A stretch of DNA of 64,000 bases from JAITVM01 sp031551135 (GTDB lineage Bacteria; Bacillota; Clostridia; Lachnospirales; JAITVM01): assembly GCA_031551135.1 (NCBI GenBank), contig JAVBOA010000006.1:62001-126000 (forward strand). Reading direction: 5' to 3'. Shown here one piece after another: positions 44,181 to 52,756 of the stretch. The position numbers and the translations under genes were made by a program. Below the pieces are notes generated by a model. It saw only the letters and a program-made list of their open reading frames with translations, did no database searches and had not been told where the DNA came from. Within the stretch, counting starts at the first letter, position 1. Every line of letters begins with the position of its first letter.

Positions 44181-45560
44181 ATGAATTGTCCAAATTGCGG
44201 CGGAGAAAATATAAATGGAAATATATGCTCCGATTGCTCTGTTAATATAAATCTTTACAATAAAATAATCAGTATTTCTAACACGCTGTACAATTCCGGT
44301 TTGGCCAAAGCAAAATCTAAAGACCTTTCGTCTGCAATCGACTGTCTGACAAAATCGCTTAGATATAACAAAAAAAATATTGAGGCACGAAATCTGTTAG
44401 GTTTGATTCTGTTTGAAATCGGACATTTAGGAGAAGCGTATAAACATTTTGTTCTGTCACTTGTTTATCAAAAAGACGATAATAAAGCCCAAAAATATAT
44501 CGATATAATAAATAAAGACTCTCACAAGATTGATGCACTAAAAGATTCTGTACGAATATATAATCAAGGTCTTACTTATTTATGCCAAAAGAGCGATGAT
44601 ATGGCGATTATTCAGCTCAAAAAAGCAATAGATATCAACCCTGCTTTTATAGATGCAATGAATCTGCTTGCCGCAACTTATATTTATCAAAAAGAAAATC
44701 TAAAGGCTTTGCAGATTTTAGACAAAGTACTTGCTATTGATATTTTGAATCCAAAAGCCCAGAATTACAGAGGCCAAATTATACACACGATACCTAACAG
44801 AAGAAGTGAAACCTCTGAACAAAAAGTGACAAAGCAGAAAAATATCCGATTTGTGGATGATTCTAAAAAAATGAGCGGCTTTGGTGGTTCTGCAATGTTC
44901 AATGTTTTATATATTCTCATCGGAGCTGTTATTAGCTTTCTGATATTCTTTGTGTTGATTATCCCGGGAATGACTAAATCAAATGCAGGAATTATAAATG
45001 ATTTAACCGTAAAAAACGAAACTCTTGAGACGACTTTGAATCAATTAAAGGAGTCCAATGAAAAAACAATTCTCGAATTACAGACAGCGTCAAAAGAACT
45101 TGAATCACAGAAAAAATCTTTGGAAGAAAAAGTAAATATCCAAAATAAACGTGAAGTTTTAAATGAAGCACAGAACTTAATTAATAACGCACAATATGAA
45201 GAAGCAGCGAATGTTCTATATAATCTTGACCCAACAGGTCTGCCGGTAGATTTGTCAGACACCCGCTCTCAACTGGTTGCAGAGACTTTTCCGCGCGCTT
45301 GCAACAGCTTATACAACCGCGCCGCTTCCAGATATAGATCCAGAGACTATGACAGCGCCGAAGCATTATTTTTGGATTGTATAAAATATGCTGATATAGA
45401 TTCAAATTTTGCCGGTGATTCATATTATTATCTCGCCGAAATATACTATATAAAAGAGGATAAAGAAAAAAGCAAACAATTATTTGAAAAGGTCGTTGCA
45501 GAATATCCGGCATCTAACTTTTATTGGGTTGCCACAAACAGATTGGATTCGAGATTTTAG
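44181..45560 (+). CDS. zinc-ribbon, TPR, single-pass membrane and coiled-coil protein
   Basis: The 459-aa protein starts with a zinc ribbon (MNCPNCGG..CSDC; Cys3, 6, 16, 19). TPR-like repeats follow at about 33-205 (ALA..LLGLILFEIGHLGEAYKHF-type spacing). One membrane helix lies at about 237-262 (VLYILIGAVISFLIFFVLII), then a coiled coil of about 55 residues (ETTLNQLKESNEKTILELQT). C-terminal TPRs end in KSKQLFEKVVAEYPASNFYW, as in YbgF-type proteins. Zinc ribbon and first TPRs would be cytosolic and the C-terminal part outside. Likely a scaffold; partner unknown. Confidence 0.8.
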   Translation: MNCPNCGGENINGNICSDCSVNINLYNKIISISNTLYNSGLAKAKSKDLSSAIDCLTKSLRYNKKNIEARNLLGLILFEIGHLGEAYKHFVLSLVYQKDDNKAQKYIDIINKDSHKIDALKDSVRIYNQGLTYLCQKSDDMAIIQLKKAIDINPAFIDAMNLLAATYIYQKENLKALQILDKVLAIDILNPKAQNYRGQIIHTIPNRRSETSEQKVTKQKNIRFVDDSKKMSGFGGSAMFNVLYILIGAVISFLIFFVLIIPGMTKSNAGIINDLTVKNETLETTLNQLKESNEKTILELQTASKELESQKKSLEEKVNIQNKREVLNEAQNLINNAQYEEAANVLYNLDPTGLPVDLSDTRSQLVAETFPRACNSLYNRAASRYRSRDYDSAEALFLDCIKYADIDSNFAGDSYYYLAEIYYIKEDKEKSKQLFEKVVAEYPASNFYWVATNRLDSRF

Positions 45561-45849
45561 ACTGCTTTTTAAAATAACTTTTTTCAAAATTTTATTGGAT
45601 TTCGCAGCATTTCTACAATACATTGATGCAAATTCGGTTTGATTCTTCTGATTCTGTCGATACTTAAAATTTAATTCTCCAGTTAGTATAGATTTGAACC
45701 GATATATAAACTTGTACAAAATAACTTTAAAAATAGCAGGAATTTATTTCAAATTATTAATACGATACTTTGCTTGCCTATAAATGCAGATTTATAGCAG
45801 AGTTTCGTCACTTATTGTAATGCCCATGACTTGTTGAGGTGAGTTTATT
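45561..45849. other. intergenic region with a possible third repeat family
   Basis: No gene. The stretch at about 45610-45650 (CATTGATGCAAATTCGGTTT, GATTCT) resembles 61150-61185 (TATTGATTCAAGTGCAATTT, GATTCT). A hairpin ATACTTTGCT / AGCAGAGTTT lies at about 45764-45808. Confidence 0.4.
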
Positions 45850-46269
45850 TTGGAAAAGGATTTGCTTGAATCAGTAAACAAAGCAGCTTATTTTATATGG
45901 GAAGCAACCGGATATAAAAATACTTTGGAAATTTGGTATTGTTCGGAAGATATTGCATGTTTTCTGGAACGAAACAATATTTTGAACCGACAGGATTTTG
46001 AAAAAATAATAAAGCTGAATGGTACTGACAATGAATATATTGGATTAATTCGGAATATTTCATTCAGAATTTATATTTATACTAACAATAAAGATACACA
46101 AAACAACTGGTTTGTTGCCGAAAAACTTTCTAAAAATTACGAATGGGTAGATGCGATTACTGCAGTTGCGGATTTTTACAAAAACACTAAAATTTCTGCT
46201 GATTTGACGCAAAACATCCGCTCAGATACCGTAAAAAAATATTATTACCCTTTTACTCAAAAAATTTAA
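45850..46269 (+). CDS. hypothetical protein, 139 aa
   Basis: The frame begins at TTG 45850 with GAGGTGAG upstream. The product is soluble and rich in Asn, Ile, Tyr and Lys; visible stretches are NKAAYFIWEATGYKNTLEIW and NWFVAEKLSKNYEWVDAITAV. No motif known to me is present. It stands alone between repeat-rich spacers. Confidence 0.6.
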   Translation: MEKDLLESVNKAAYFIWEATGYKNTLEIWYCSEDIACFLERNNILNRQDFEKIIKLNGTDNEYIGLIRNISFRIYIYTNNKDTQNNWFVAEKLSKNYEWVDAITAVADFYKNTKISADLTQNIRSDTVKKYYYPFTQKI

Positions 46270-46341
46270 GACTTTTTTTTAAAAACCAACGTATATTATA
46301 TAGAATTAAACATACAGAAGAGCATTTTGATTTTTATACCT

Positions 46342-46360
46342 ATACTGACGAACGGTTAGG
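46342..46360. repeat. solo end of a family B element
   Basis: ATACTGACGAACGGTTAGG is one well-conserved family B end; no matching right end follows. A mini family A repeat lies 65 bases downstream. Confidence 0.65.
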
Positions 46361-46424
46361 ATATATGTATAAATCTCTAAAAAACGAAATCTGTTTTCCG
46401 GTATTGATAGCAAATATTCGTCTA

Positions 46425-46466
46425 ATACTATTTTCATTTTTCTATCCTTTATATTGAAAATAGTAT
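46425..46466. repeat. mini family A repeat (42 bp deletion form), copy 2
   Basis: Identical over 42 bases to the copy at 36989-37030. It lies 90 bases upstream of the small membrane protein gene. Confidence 0.9.
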
Positions 46467-46555
46467 AACTTAAAATTATTTTGATGTGAATTTGCATTAC
46501 ATATTTCAATATCGTGAAAAATAAAATTTATATTATTTATACGGAGGGATTTTGA

Positions 46556-46873
46556 ATGAAAACTATCAATGAGAAATATTTATGCGTTCTGGCGTATTTA
46601 GGTTTCTTTGTAACAGGGTTTATTTTACTAGTTGTTGAAAAAAACAATAAAAAAGTAAAATTCCATGCAATGCAGTCATTTATATTTTTCGGTGTACTGT
46701 TTTTAGCAACATTAATTTTGGGCGCATTGCCGTTGATTGGCGGACTTATTAAGTTTTTATTAAGTATTGTTACGCTTGCTTCCTATTTCTATTTGATGTA
46801 TACCGCTTACAAAGGTATAGAATTTAAAGTACCATATATTGGCGATGCTATATATGAAAATGTTTATAAATAA
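46556..46873 (+). CDS. small DUF4870-like membrane protein
   Basis: The 105-aa protein has about three membrane helices (LCVLAYLGFFVTGFILLVVE, FHAMQSFIFFGVLFLATLIL, LIKFLLSIVTLASYFYLMYT). The first loop EKNNKKVKFHAMQS is typical of the Tic20-like/DUF4870 group. The ribosome site CGGAGGG precedes ATG 46556. It is monocistronic with a strong terminator. Function unknown. Confidence 0.8.
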   Translation: MKTINEKYLCVLAYLGFFVTGFILLVVEKNNKKVKFHAMQSFIFFGVLFLATLILGALPLIGGLIKFLLSIVTLASYFYLMYTAYKGIEFKVPYIGDAIYENVYK

Positions 46874-46934
46874 AAATTTTTTTGGGCTTCCTGCCCAAAT
46901 CCGAAATATTTATTAAAAACAAAAAGAATCCACT

Positions 46935-46960
46935 AAAAACGGCGTATTTACGCCGTTTTT
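46935..46960 (+). terminator. terminator after the small membrane protein gene
   Basis: AAAAACGGCG-tattta-CGCCGTTTTT. A second small hairpin TTTGGGC / GCCCAAA lies at 46881-46899 without a T-run. Confidence 0.88.
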
Positions 46961-46965
46961 ATGTT

Positions 46966-47078
46966 ATACTATTTTCATTTTGATAAGTAGAAAAAAATTT
47001 TTCACAGCGGAGCGTTTCACGCATGCTTCAAGCGTGAAATGAAATATTTTTTTCAATCCTTAATAATGAAAATAGTAT
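46966..47078. repeat. family A palindromic repeat, copy 5 (113 bp)
   Basis: Full-length; the central stem reads TTTCACGC / GCGTGAAA, a paired change relative to the TTTCGCGC / GCGCGAAA copies. It ends 28 bases before the aroD start. Confidence 0.92.
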
Positions 47079-47106
47079 TATATCTTTTTTCGAAGGGACT
47101 TATATC

Positions 47107-47817
47107 ATGATATTTACAAAAAACGAAACGAAAATCTGCGTGCCGATAGCGGCGCATACTTTTGAAGAAATAAAGAAAGAAGTAAATTTAGCAAATAAAT
47201 ATAACGCCGATTTAATAGAATGGCGTTTTGACTATTATACAGAAAATAAATTTTCACCGGAAAATATTTTAAAAGAAATAAAATCTATAACTGATAAGAG
47301 CTTAATTTTTACTTGCAGAATGTACAGCGAAGGCGGATTTATAGAAATACCGGATGATATTAGAAAAGAAAATATAATAAAAGCCATAGATTCCAAATTG
47401 GTAGAAATAATTGATGTTGAAATGGAGTCAAAATTTGCTCGCGAAATTATCGAATATGCCAAAAAAAATAATGTTCTCGTTATTGTATCGAATCACGATT
47501 TTGAAAAAACTCCCGATAAAGAAGATATAGTTTCACGAATACATAAAATGAGCGATATGAAAGCTGATATTGCAAAAATAGCATTTATGCCTAAATTTTC
47601 GGATGATGTACTGCGCCTGTTATTGGCGCTTTCAGAAGGAAATAAAAAATTCGATATACCGATAGCGGCGATATCTATGGGTAAACTAGGCGCGGTCTCA
47701 AGAATAGCAGCAAATGTTTTCGGTTCTTGCATAACTTTTGGGAGTTTAAATTATTCTTCCGCGCCCGGTCAGCTAGATGCTGATAAATTAAGAGAAATCA
47801 TGAATATTCTAACGTAA
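47107..47817 (+). CDS. aroD: type I 3-dehydroquinate dehydratase
   Basis: The 236-aa enzyme has ADLIEWRFDYY (substrate-binding E and R), LIFTCRMYSEGG, VIVSNHDFEKTP (catalytic His), KADIAKIAFMPK (Schiff-base Lys) and AISMGKLGAVSRIAAN. It dehydrates 3-dehydroquinate in the shikimate pathway. It stands alone, separated from aroC by about 4 kb. ATG 47107 has AAGGGA upstream. Confidence 0.95.
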   Translation: MIFTKNETKICVPIAAHTFEEIKKEVNLANKYNADLIEWRFDYYTENKFSPENILKEIKSITDKSLIFTCRMYSEGGFIEIPDDIRKENIIKAIDSKLVEIIDVEMESKFAREIIEYAKKNNVLVIVSNHDFEKTPDKEDIVSRIHKMSDMKADIAKIAFMPKFSDDVLRLLLALSEGNKKFDIPIAAISMGKLGAVSRIAANVFGSCITFGSLNYSSAPGQLDADKLREIMNILT

Positions 47818-47850
47818 TATTATTTCCCTTTTAACAGATAGAAATAGTAT
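47816..47850. repeat. possible degenerate mini family A remnant
   Basis: ATATTATTTC / GAAATAGTAT ends with a CTTTTAACAG centre directly after the aroD stop. Similarity to family A is limited to the ends. Confidence 0.35.
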
Positions 47851-48326
47851 TACTTAACCTTTTTTTCTTTTGCTGAAATATGCTCGATTGATATTTTGTA
47901 AATCTCTGTCCTAGGCAGGGATTTTTTTATATCCTCGTCTGCTTTGTCCATATAATCGCTCAAATATTTTTCGCATAATAAATATAGAGCTTTGTATTTT
48001 TTTTCTTCGTCAACGACTCTAGAGGCATTGCCAAAGACTGTTACTGATTCGTAATATGTAGTAAAATTATTGTCATAAACCGGTTTAGTAAAACCAACCA
48101 CATTGAAGCAAACTTTTTCGTTAAAAGATATATTGTCTAATTTATGTCCCGAAGTAGCGCAATGAAAATAAATTTCATTTTCGATAAGTACAAACGAAAG
48201 CGGTGTCGCGTACGGCCAAGAATTTTCACCGATTGTTGCCATAACACCGTATTCCGCATTTCTTAAAATTTCGTAAGCTTTCTCATTATCCATTATTCTA
48301 TCTTTTCTCCTTATATCTTTAAACAA
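47850..48326 (-). CDS. flavin-binding split-barrel protein (pyridoxamine-phosphate-oxidase-like, NimA type)
   Basis: The 158-aa protein follows the NimA-type pattern: RRKDRIM, EILRNAEYGVMATIGENSWP, YATPLSFVLIENEIYFHCA and SGHKLDNISFNEKVCFNVVG. I start it at TTG 48326, with GGGAGGA six bases upstream, because family members begin M-F-K/R-x-x-R-R-K-D; ATG 48293 is possible but its ribosome site is too far. It probably binds FMN or a deazaflavin; reaction unknown, sometimes linked to nitroimidazole reduction. Confidence 0.85.
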   Translation of the reverse strand: MFKDIRRKDRIMDNEKAYEILRNAEYGVMATIGENSWPYATPLSFVLIENEIYFHCATSGHKLDNISFNEKVCFNVVGFTKPVYDNNFTTYYESVTVFGNASRVVDEEKKYKALYLLCEKYLSDYMDKADEDIKKSLPRTEIYKISIEHISAKEKKVK

Positions 48327-48430
48327 ATTAAGTCCTCCCATTTTTGTTTGTGAATACCGAAAACATATAAGTAAAATTTTTTATGTTAAAAAAAATGATT
48401 TTCATTTAAAACTTATAAAAACAACATTTT

Positions 48431-48542
48431 ATACTATTTTCATTATTAAGGATTGAAAAAATATTTCATTTCACGCTTGAAGCATGCGTGAAATGCTCCG
48501 CTGCGAAAAATTTTTTTCTACTTATCAAAATGAAAATAGTAT
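48431..48542. repeat. family A palindromic repeat, copy 6 (112 bp, reversed)
   Basis: Full-length in reverse orientation; central stem TTTCACGC / GCGTGAAA. It lies between two divergent genes, about 105 bases upstream of the split-barrel gene. Confidence 0.92.
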
Positions 48543-48712
48543 CAATAACATTTACTTTTGTAAATGATTTATATTATAATATAACCATTCTTAATAAAAA
48601 TCAAGTATTACCTTGTAGTAATTATTTTTTTATTTTATAATTATGTGTATATTAACTAAATACAGTCACTTTCGAATAACAAAATAGAAATATTTTGATT
48701 GGAGGCAAAAAC

Positions 48713-49333
48713 ATGGGAATTCCTGTTATTACTTCAGAGATAGCAAAAAATATTTATGCTGTCAGAACGGGTATCAGTAATTTTTATGTAATAGATACCG
48801 GCAGCGGCCTTGTGTCGTTCGACACCGGCATAAACTCGTTCTTAGCTTCAAATGGGCTTAAAAAATTAAATCTCGACCCAAAAAAATTCACAGATATATT
48901 TTTGACACATTCCGATTATGACCACGTCGGTGGACTAAATATATTCGAAAATGCAGAAATCCATATTTCTGCCGAAGAAGAAAAAATGATAAACGGTTCG
49001 AAGGCTCGGCTTTTAATTAAATATAATAAAATCAAAAAACCTTATTCTACTTTAAGGGACAGGGAAATCCGCCGTATCGGAGACTGTGAAATACAAATTA
49101 TTTTTACCCCAGGACATACGCTCGGTTCTGCTTGTTATTTAGTAAACAATAAAATCCTAATTTCCGGCGACGCTCTTTTAGTTTCAAAATCCGGCGGAGT
49201 ATCGCCTTTTATGTTTTTTATTGATATGAATCACATAGAGGCAAAAAAATCCCTCAAAAATATTATTGATGAGGGGATTATTTCGAAATCTGATTTAATT
49301 TTGACCGGACACAGCGGTATTTTTAAAAGATAA
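48713..49333 (+). CDS. metallo-beta-lactamase fold hydrolase
   Basis: The 206-aa protein has the MBL metal motif as THSDYDHVGG, in which the usual second His of HxHxDH is Asp, then TPGHTLGSACYLV, LISGDALL and LTGHSG. ATG 48713 follows GGAGG; the longer frame from 48695 is not needed. It stands alone. Substrate cannot be read from the sequence; glyoxalase II-like or thioesterase activity is typical of the superfamily. The HxDxDH variant recurs in some family members. Confidence 0.87.
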   Translation: MGIPVITSEIAKNIYAVRTGISNFYVIDTGSGLVSFDTGINSFLASNGLKKLNLDPKKFTDIFLTHSDYDHVGGLNIFENAEIHISAEEEKMINGSKARLLIKYNKIKKPYSTLRDREIRRIGDCEIQIIFTPGHTLGSACYLVNNKILISGDALLVSKSGGVSPFMFFIDMNHIEAKKSLKNIIDEGIISKSDLILTGHSGIFKR

Positions 49334-49388
49334 AAAATGATATTTTGAAATTTTCAGCAGAGCACATGTGATTGCTCTGCCGATTTTT

Positions 49389-50003
49389 TTAATCAATATC
49401 GATCAATTGATTTCTGTCGAAATATTTATAATCCGATTCGTTTATTTCGCGCAAAACTCTGCACGGCGAACCGACGGCAATTACATTTGGCGGAATATCT
49501 TTTGAAACCACGCTTCCCGCTCCGATTATTGAGTTTTCTCCAACACGAACGCCGGGCAAAATTACAGCGTTAGAACCTATCCAGACATTATTTTCGATAT
49601 AAACCGGCAAATTATATTGCGCCGCTTTTTTGCGCAATTCGGGATGAACCGGATGTGCGGCTGTGGCAATTGTAACATTTGGTCCAATCATAACAAAGTC
49701 GCCGATATATATATGAGTGTCGTCCACTAAAGTAACATTGAAATTTGTATAAACATTATTTCCGAAATGAACATGTTTTCCGCCCCAATTTGCACGAAGC
49801 GGCGGCTCGACATAACAATTTTCGCCAATTTCCGCAAACATTATTTTAAGCATTTCTGAGCGTTTTTCAAGCTCCGTCGGGCGTGTCATATTAAAATCAT
49901 ACAATAAATCAAGCCGTTTCAACTGTTCATTCAATAATGATTCATCCATACTATAATATAATTTACGGTCATGCATCCTTTTAATTATTTCATTTAATTT
50001 CAT
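49389..50003 (-). CDS. maltose/galactoside O-acetyltransferase family protein
   Basis: The 204-aa left-handed beta-helix enzyme has the N-terminal Mac domain (DRKLYYSMDESLLNEQLKRL) and hexapeptide repeats. The catalytic-His segment is TIATAAHPVHPELR, followed by NVWIGSNAVILPGVRVGENS. It acetylates sugars with acetyl-CoA. It stands alone, with a family A repeat 48 bases upstream. Confidence 0.93.
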   Translation of the reverse strand: MKLNEIIKRMHDRKLYYSMDESLLNEQLKRLDLLYDFNMTRPTELEKRSEMLKIMFAEIGENCYVEPPLRANWGGKHVHFGNNVYTNFNVTLVDDTHIYIGDFVMIGPNVTIATAAHPVHPELRKKAAQYNLPVYIENNVWIGSNAVILPGVRVGENSIIGAGSVVSKDIPPNVIAVGSPCRVLREINESDYKYFDRNQLIDID

Positions 50004-50051
50004 ATCTTCACTCCATCTTTTTTATTTTTTTTGTGCTCCTATTCAAATAGT

Positions 50052-50165
50052 ATACTATTTTCAATATAAAGGATAGAAAAAAATATTTCATTTCGCGTTA
50101 GAAACATTGCGCGAAACGCTCCGCTGTGAAAAATTTTTTTCTACTTATCAAAATGAAAATAGTAT
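50052..50165. repeat. family A palindromic repeat, copy 7 (114 bp, reversed)
   Basis: Full-length; central stem TTTCGCGT / GCGCGAAA, which keeps pairing through a G-T wobble. Confidence 0.92.
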
Positions 50166-50325
50166 TAATTCAAAAAAAAATAAATATCAATTGTATAACA
50201 AGATGATTTTGAACTTAGCGATTTTAAACATAAATTACAATTCTAAAACAAATTTTTGGAAATAAACGAGTAAATTGACGAATATAAAATACAAAACTGT
50301 TAATAAATTTAAATTATATACAATA

Positions 50326-50354
50326 TTTACAATGCAAAAGTTTTCTGTTATATT
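50326..50354 (+). promoter_or_regulatory. promoter of the 5'-nucleotidase gene
   Basis: TTTACA (50326-50331), 17-base spacer, TATATT (50349-50354), 34 bases before the start codon. Confidence 0.7.
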
Positions 50355-50388
50355 AAATTCATATACATAATATTAGGAGGATTTCTGT

Positions 50389-52539
50389 ATGCAAAAAAAA
50401 CTTTTATCTTTATTTGCGGTAGTTGCTTTGCTATTTTCTTGTTTAATGACGACAACCGTGGCGGCAGCACCAAAAGAAGGCGATCAAGTAACGTTTCAAA
50501 TTTTATTTACAAGCGATCTGCACGGAACAATGACAAATTATAATTACGCAACCGGAAAAGAACTCGTTGGAAGTTTTTCGCAAGTAGCGACTTTAATCGA
50601 ACAAGAGAAAAAAGCCTTTGACGGCAAAACTATTGTTATCGATAACGGTGATTTAATTCAGGGCAACGGAACTTCATATTTTATTAATAACCCCGAATAT
50701 AAACCTTATCCTTTAGTAAAAGCTATGCAAGCAGTTGGATACGATATTGTTGCAATGGGTAATCATGAATTCAATTTCGGCATTGAAGCTTTATACAATG
50801 CTTATGAAGGATTTACCGGCGATAAAATTTGCGGAAACGTAATGACAGAAGACGGAAAATTAATGGATGGATTCGTATCCTACAGCATTAAAACTCTTGA
50901 TAACGGTCTGCGTGTTGCGTTTATCGGCGCAGTTACTCCAAATATCGACCTTTGGGATACAGCAAGACTTAAAGAAGCCAATTTAAAAGCTATCAGTGCA
51001 AGCGAATCCGTAAGAAAAGCTATTGATGAATTGAAAAAAGATAATAAAGCGGATATTTTTGTTGGTGTTAATCATATGGGCGAAACTGTGGAATACGGCA
51101 GAGAAGGCTCCGGCGCGAATGATGTTGCCGCAAAAAATCCTGAATTGGCTGTAATTCTCGGCGCACATTATCACACAATTACCGGAACTAAAGATAAACA
51201 AGTCGTTTTGGCTGATAATGTAAAATTTGTTGAAAATAAAAACGCCGGCGGCTCTTTGGGCAAAGTTTTGATTACCGCTACTTTTGAAAACGGCGCTTGG
51301 ATTGTTAAAAATAAAACAGCCGATTATGATAATTCTGATGTAAAAACAGATGTTATTGCGGTTACAAAAGATACTCCTTTAAATCAAACGGTAGAAAATT
51401 CTTTCAAAGCCGCTGACGCAGCCGCAAGAAGCTATATTACCGGAACTGTTATCGGAAAACTCGAAGGCGGTCCGCTTGTTCCCGAACCTGAAATAAAAGG
51501 AACATACGAAGGCTATCTTCAAGACACAGCTTTAGTTGATTTAATTAACAACGTTCAACTTTATTACACAGATGCTGAAATCGCCGGAACTGCACCGCTT
51601 GATACAAATGCAAACCATTTGCCGGGCGATATCACAATCGGCGGAGTTGTCCAAATTTATAAATATGATAACAATACTTTGTACAAGCTGAAAATGACCG
51701 GCGAACAAGTTATAAAATGGATGGAATGGTCTTATTCTTATTTCGGCTCGACTGTAAACGGCAAATTCGATAATAATAAACCGGCGGTAAATCTCGCTAC
51801 AGATTTAACTATTCCGATCGGAACAATGCAAGGCTACAACCAAGACCAATTCTCCGGAATAAAATATACAGTTGATTTAACAAAACCGGTTGGTCAAAGA
51901 ATAAATGTAATTTCTATGGCAGACGGAAAAGCTTTTGATAAAAACAAAGAATATATCGTTGCCGCTAATAATTACCGTTCTTCGACTCAATTATTGGTTA
52001 CATCTGAAAACGGAGTTTTCAAACCGGGCGAAAAAACAGCTGAGTTAATCGCTTCTGATCTTCAAGCTCCAAACGGCTCGACTTCGATGATGGATTTAAT
52101 TATAGACTATATTCAAAAACAACCGAACGGTGTTATCAAAAACACATGCGATAATAACTGGCAATTCGTAAACTTAAATTGGGACAAGGATTTAAGAGCT
52201 AAAGCAATTGAATTGATTAACAGCGAAGTAATTAAAACCGATTTTAAAGTTCCTGTAACAAAAGATGATGTTGCAAAAGCTCTTGCCGGCGGTACTCCTG
52301 CGCCTGCCGCTCCGCAAACTCCAACAGAACCTGCTAAAACTACCCCTGAAAAAGCACCTGAGACAGCAAAAACAGGCACAAAACATACAGTTGTATCCGG
52401 TGACACATTATGCAAGCTTGCAAGAAAATATTATAATAACGTTGCTGATTGGTCGACAATTTACAACGCTAACAAAGATATTTTAAAAGACCCTAACGTT
52501 TTATCTATAGGTCAAGTTTTAACAATTCCTGCAAAATAA
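50389..52539 (+). CDS. secreted 5'-nucleotidase/cyclic phosphodiesterase family protein with C-terminal LysM
   Basis: The 716-aa precursor has a signal peptide (cleavage after TVAAA, about residue 27). A calcineurin-like metallophosphatase domain follows (FTSDLHGTM, DNGDLIQGN, GNHEFNFG, VNHMGE, GAHYHT), then a 5'-nucleotidase C-terminal domain (about 340-580), an Ala/Pro/Thr linker (about 630-660) and a LysM domain (HTVVSGDTLCKLARKYYNNV). The LysM would hold it on peptidoglycan, where it scavenges nucleotides or cyclic nucleotides. AGGAGG precedes the start. Monocistronic. Confidence 0.92.
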   Translation: MQKKLLSLFAVVALLFSCLMTTTVAAAPKEGDQVTFQILFTSDLHGTMTNYNYATGKELVGSFSQVATLIEQEKKAFDGKTIVIDNGDLIQGNGTSYFINNPEYKPYPLVKAMQAVGYDIVAMGNHEFNFGIEALYNAYEGFTGDKICGNVMTEDGKLMDGFVSYSIKTLDNGLRVAFIGAVTPNIDLWDTARLKEANLKAISASESVRKAIDELKKDNKADIFVGVNHMGETVEYGREGSGANDVAAKNPELAVILGAHYHTITGTKDKQVVLADNVKFVENKNAGGSLGKVLITATFENGAWIVKNKTADYDNSDVKTDVIAVTKDTPLNQTVENSFKAADAAARSYITGTVIGKLEGGPLVPEPEIKGTYEGYLQDTALVDLINNVQLYYTDAEIAGTAPLDTNANHLPGDITIGGVVQIYKYDNNTLYKLKMTGEQVIKWMEWSYSYFGSTVNGKFDNNKPAVNLATDLTIPIGTMQGYNQDQFSGIKYTVDLTKPVGQRINVISMADGKAFDKNKEYIVAANNYRSSTQLLVTSENGVFKPGEKTAELIASDLQAPNGSTSMMDLIIDYIQKQPNGVIKNTCDNNWQFVNLNWDKDLRAKAIELINSEVIKTDFKVPVTKDDVAKALAGGTPAPAAPQTPTEPAKTTPEKAPETAKTGTKHTVVSGDTLCKLARKYYNNVADWSTIYNANKDILKDPNVLSIGQVLTIPAK

Positions 52540-52550
52540 TTTTAATTTTT

Positions 52551-52577
52551 AGGCCGCCTCAAAAGGCGGTCTATTCT
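52551..52577 (+). terminator. terminator of the nucleotidase gene
   Basis: AGGCCGCCT-caaa-AGGCGGTCT followed by a T-rich tract, 12 bases beyond the stop codon. Confidence 0.75.
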
Positions 52578-52630
52578 TTGTTTATGGCAGTTTTAAACTA
52601 AATGTAATATTATTTAAATCTGTCTAAATA

Positions 52631-52660
52631 TTGACTAATTAATCACAATATTTTTATACA
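52631..52660 (+). promoter_or_regulatory. possible fucO promoter
   Basis: TTGACT (52631-52636), 18-base spacer, TATACA (52655-52660). A second TTGACA at 52717 has no matching -10 before the ribosome site. ACTAATTAAT occurs twice (52634 and 52725), a possible regulator site. Confidence 0.45.
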
Positions 52661-52756
52661 AGAATTTTATAGAATATTTTTCTTTTTTAATATATCATTA
52701 TTACAACAGAATATTTTGACATAAACTAATTAATATTTATGAGGAGGATTTAATTT

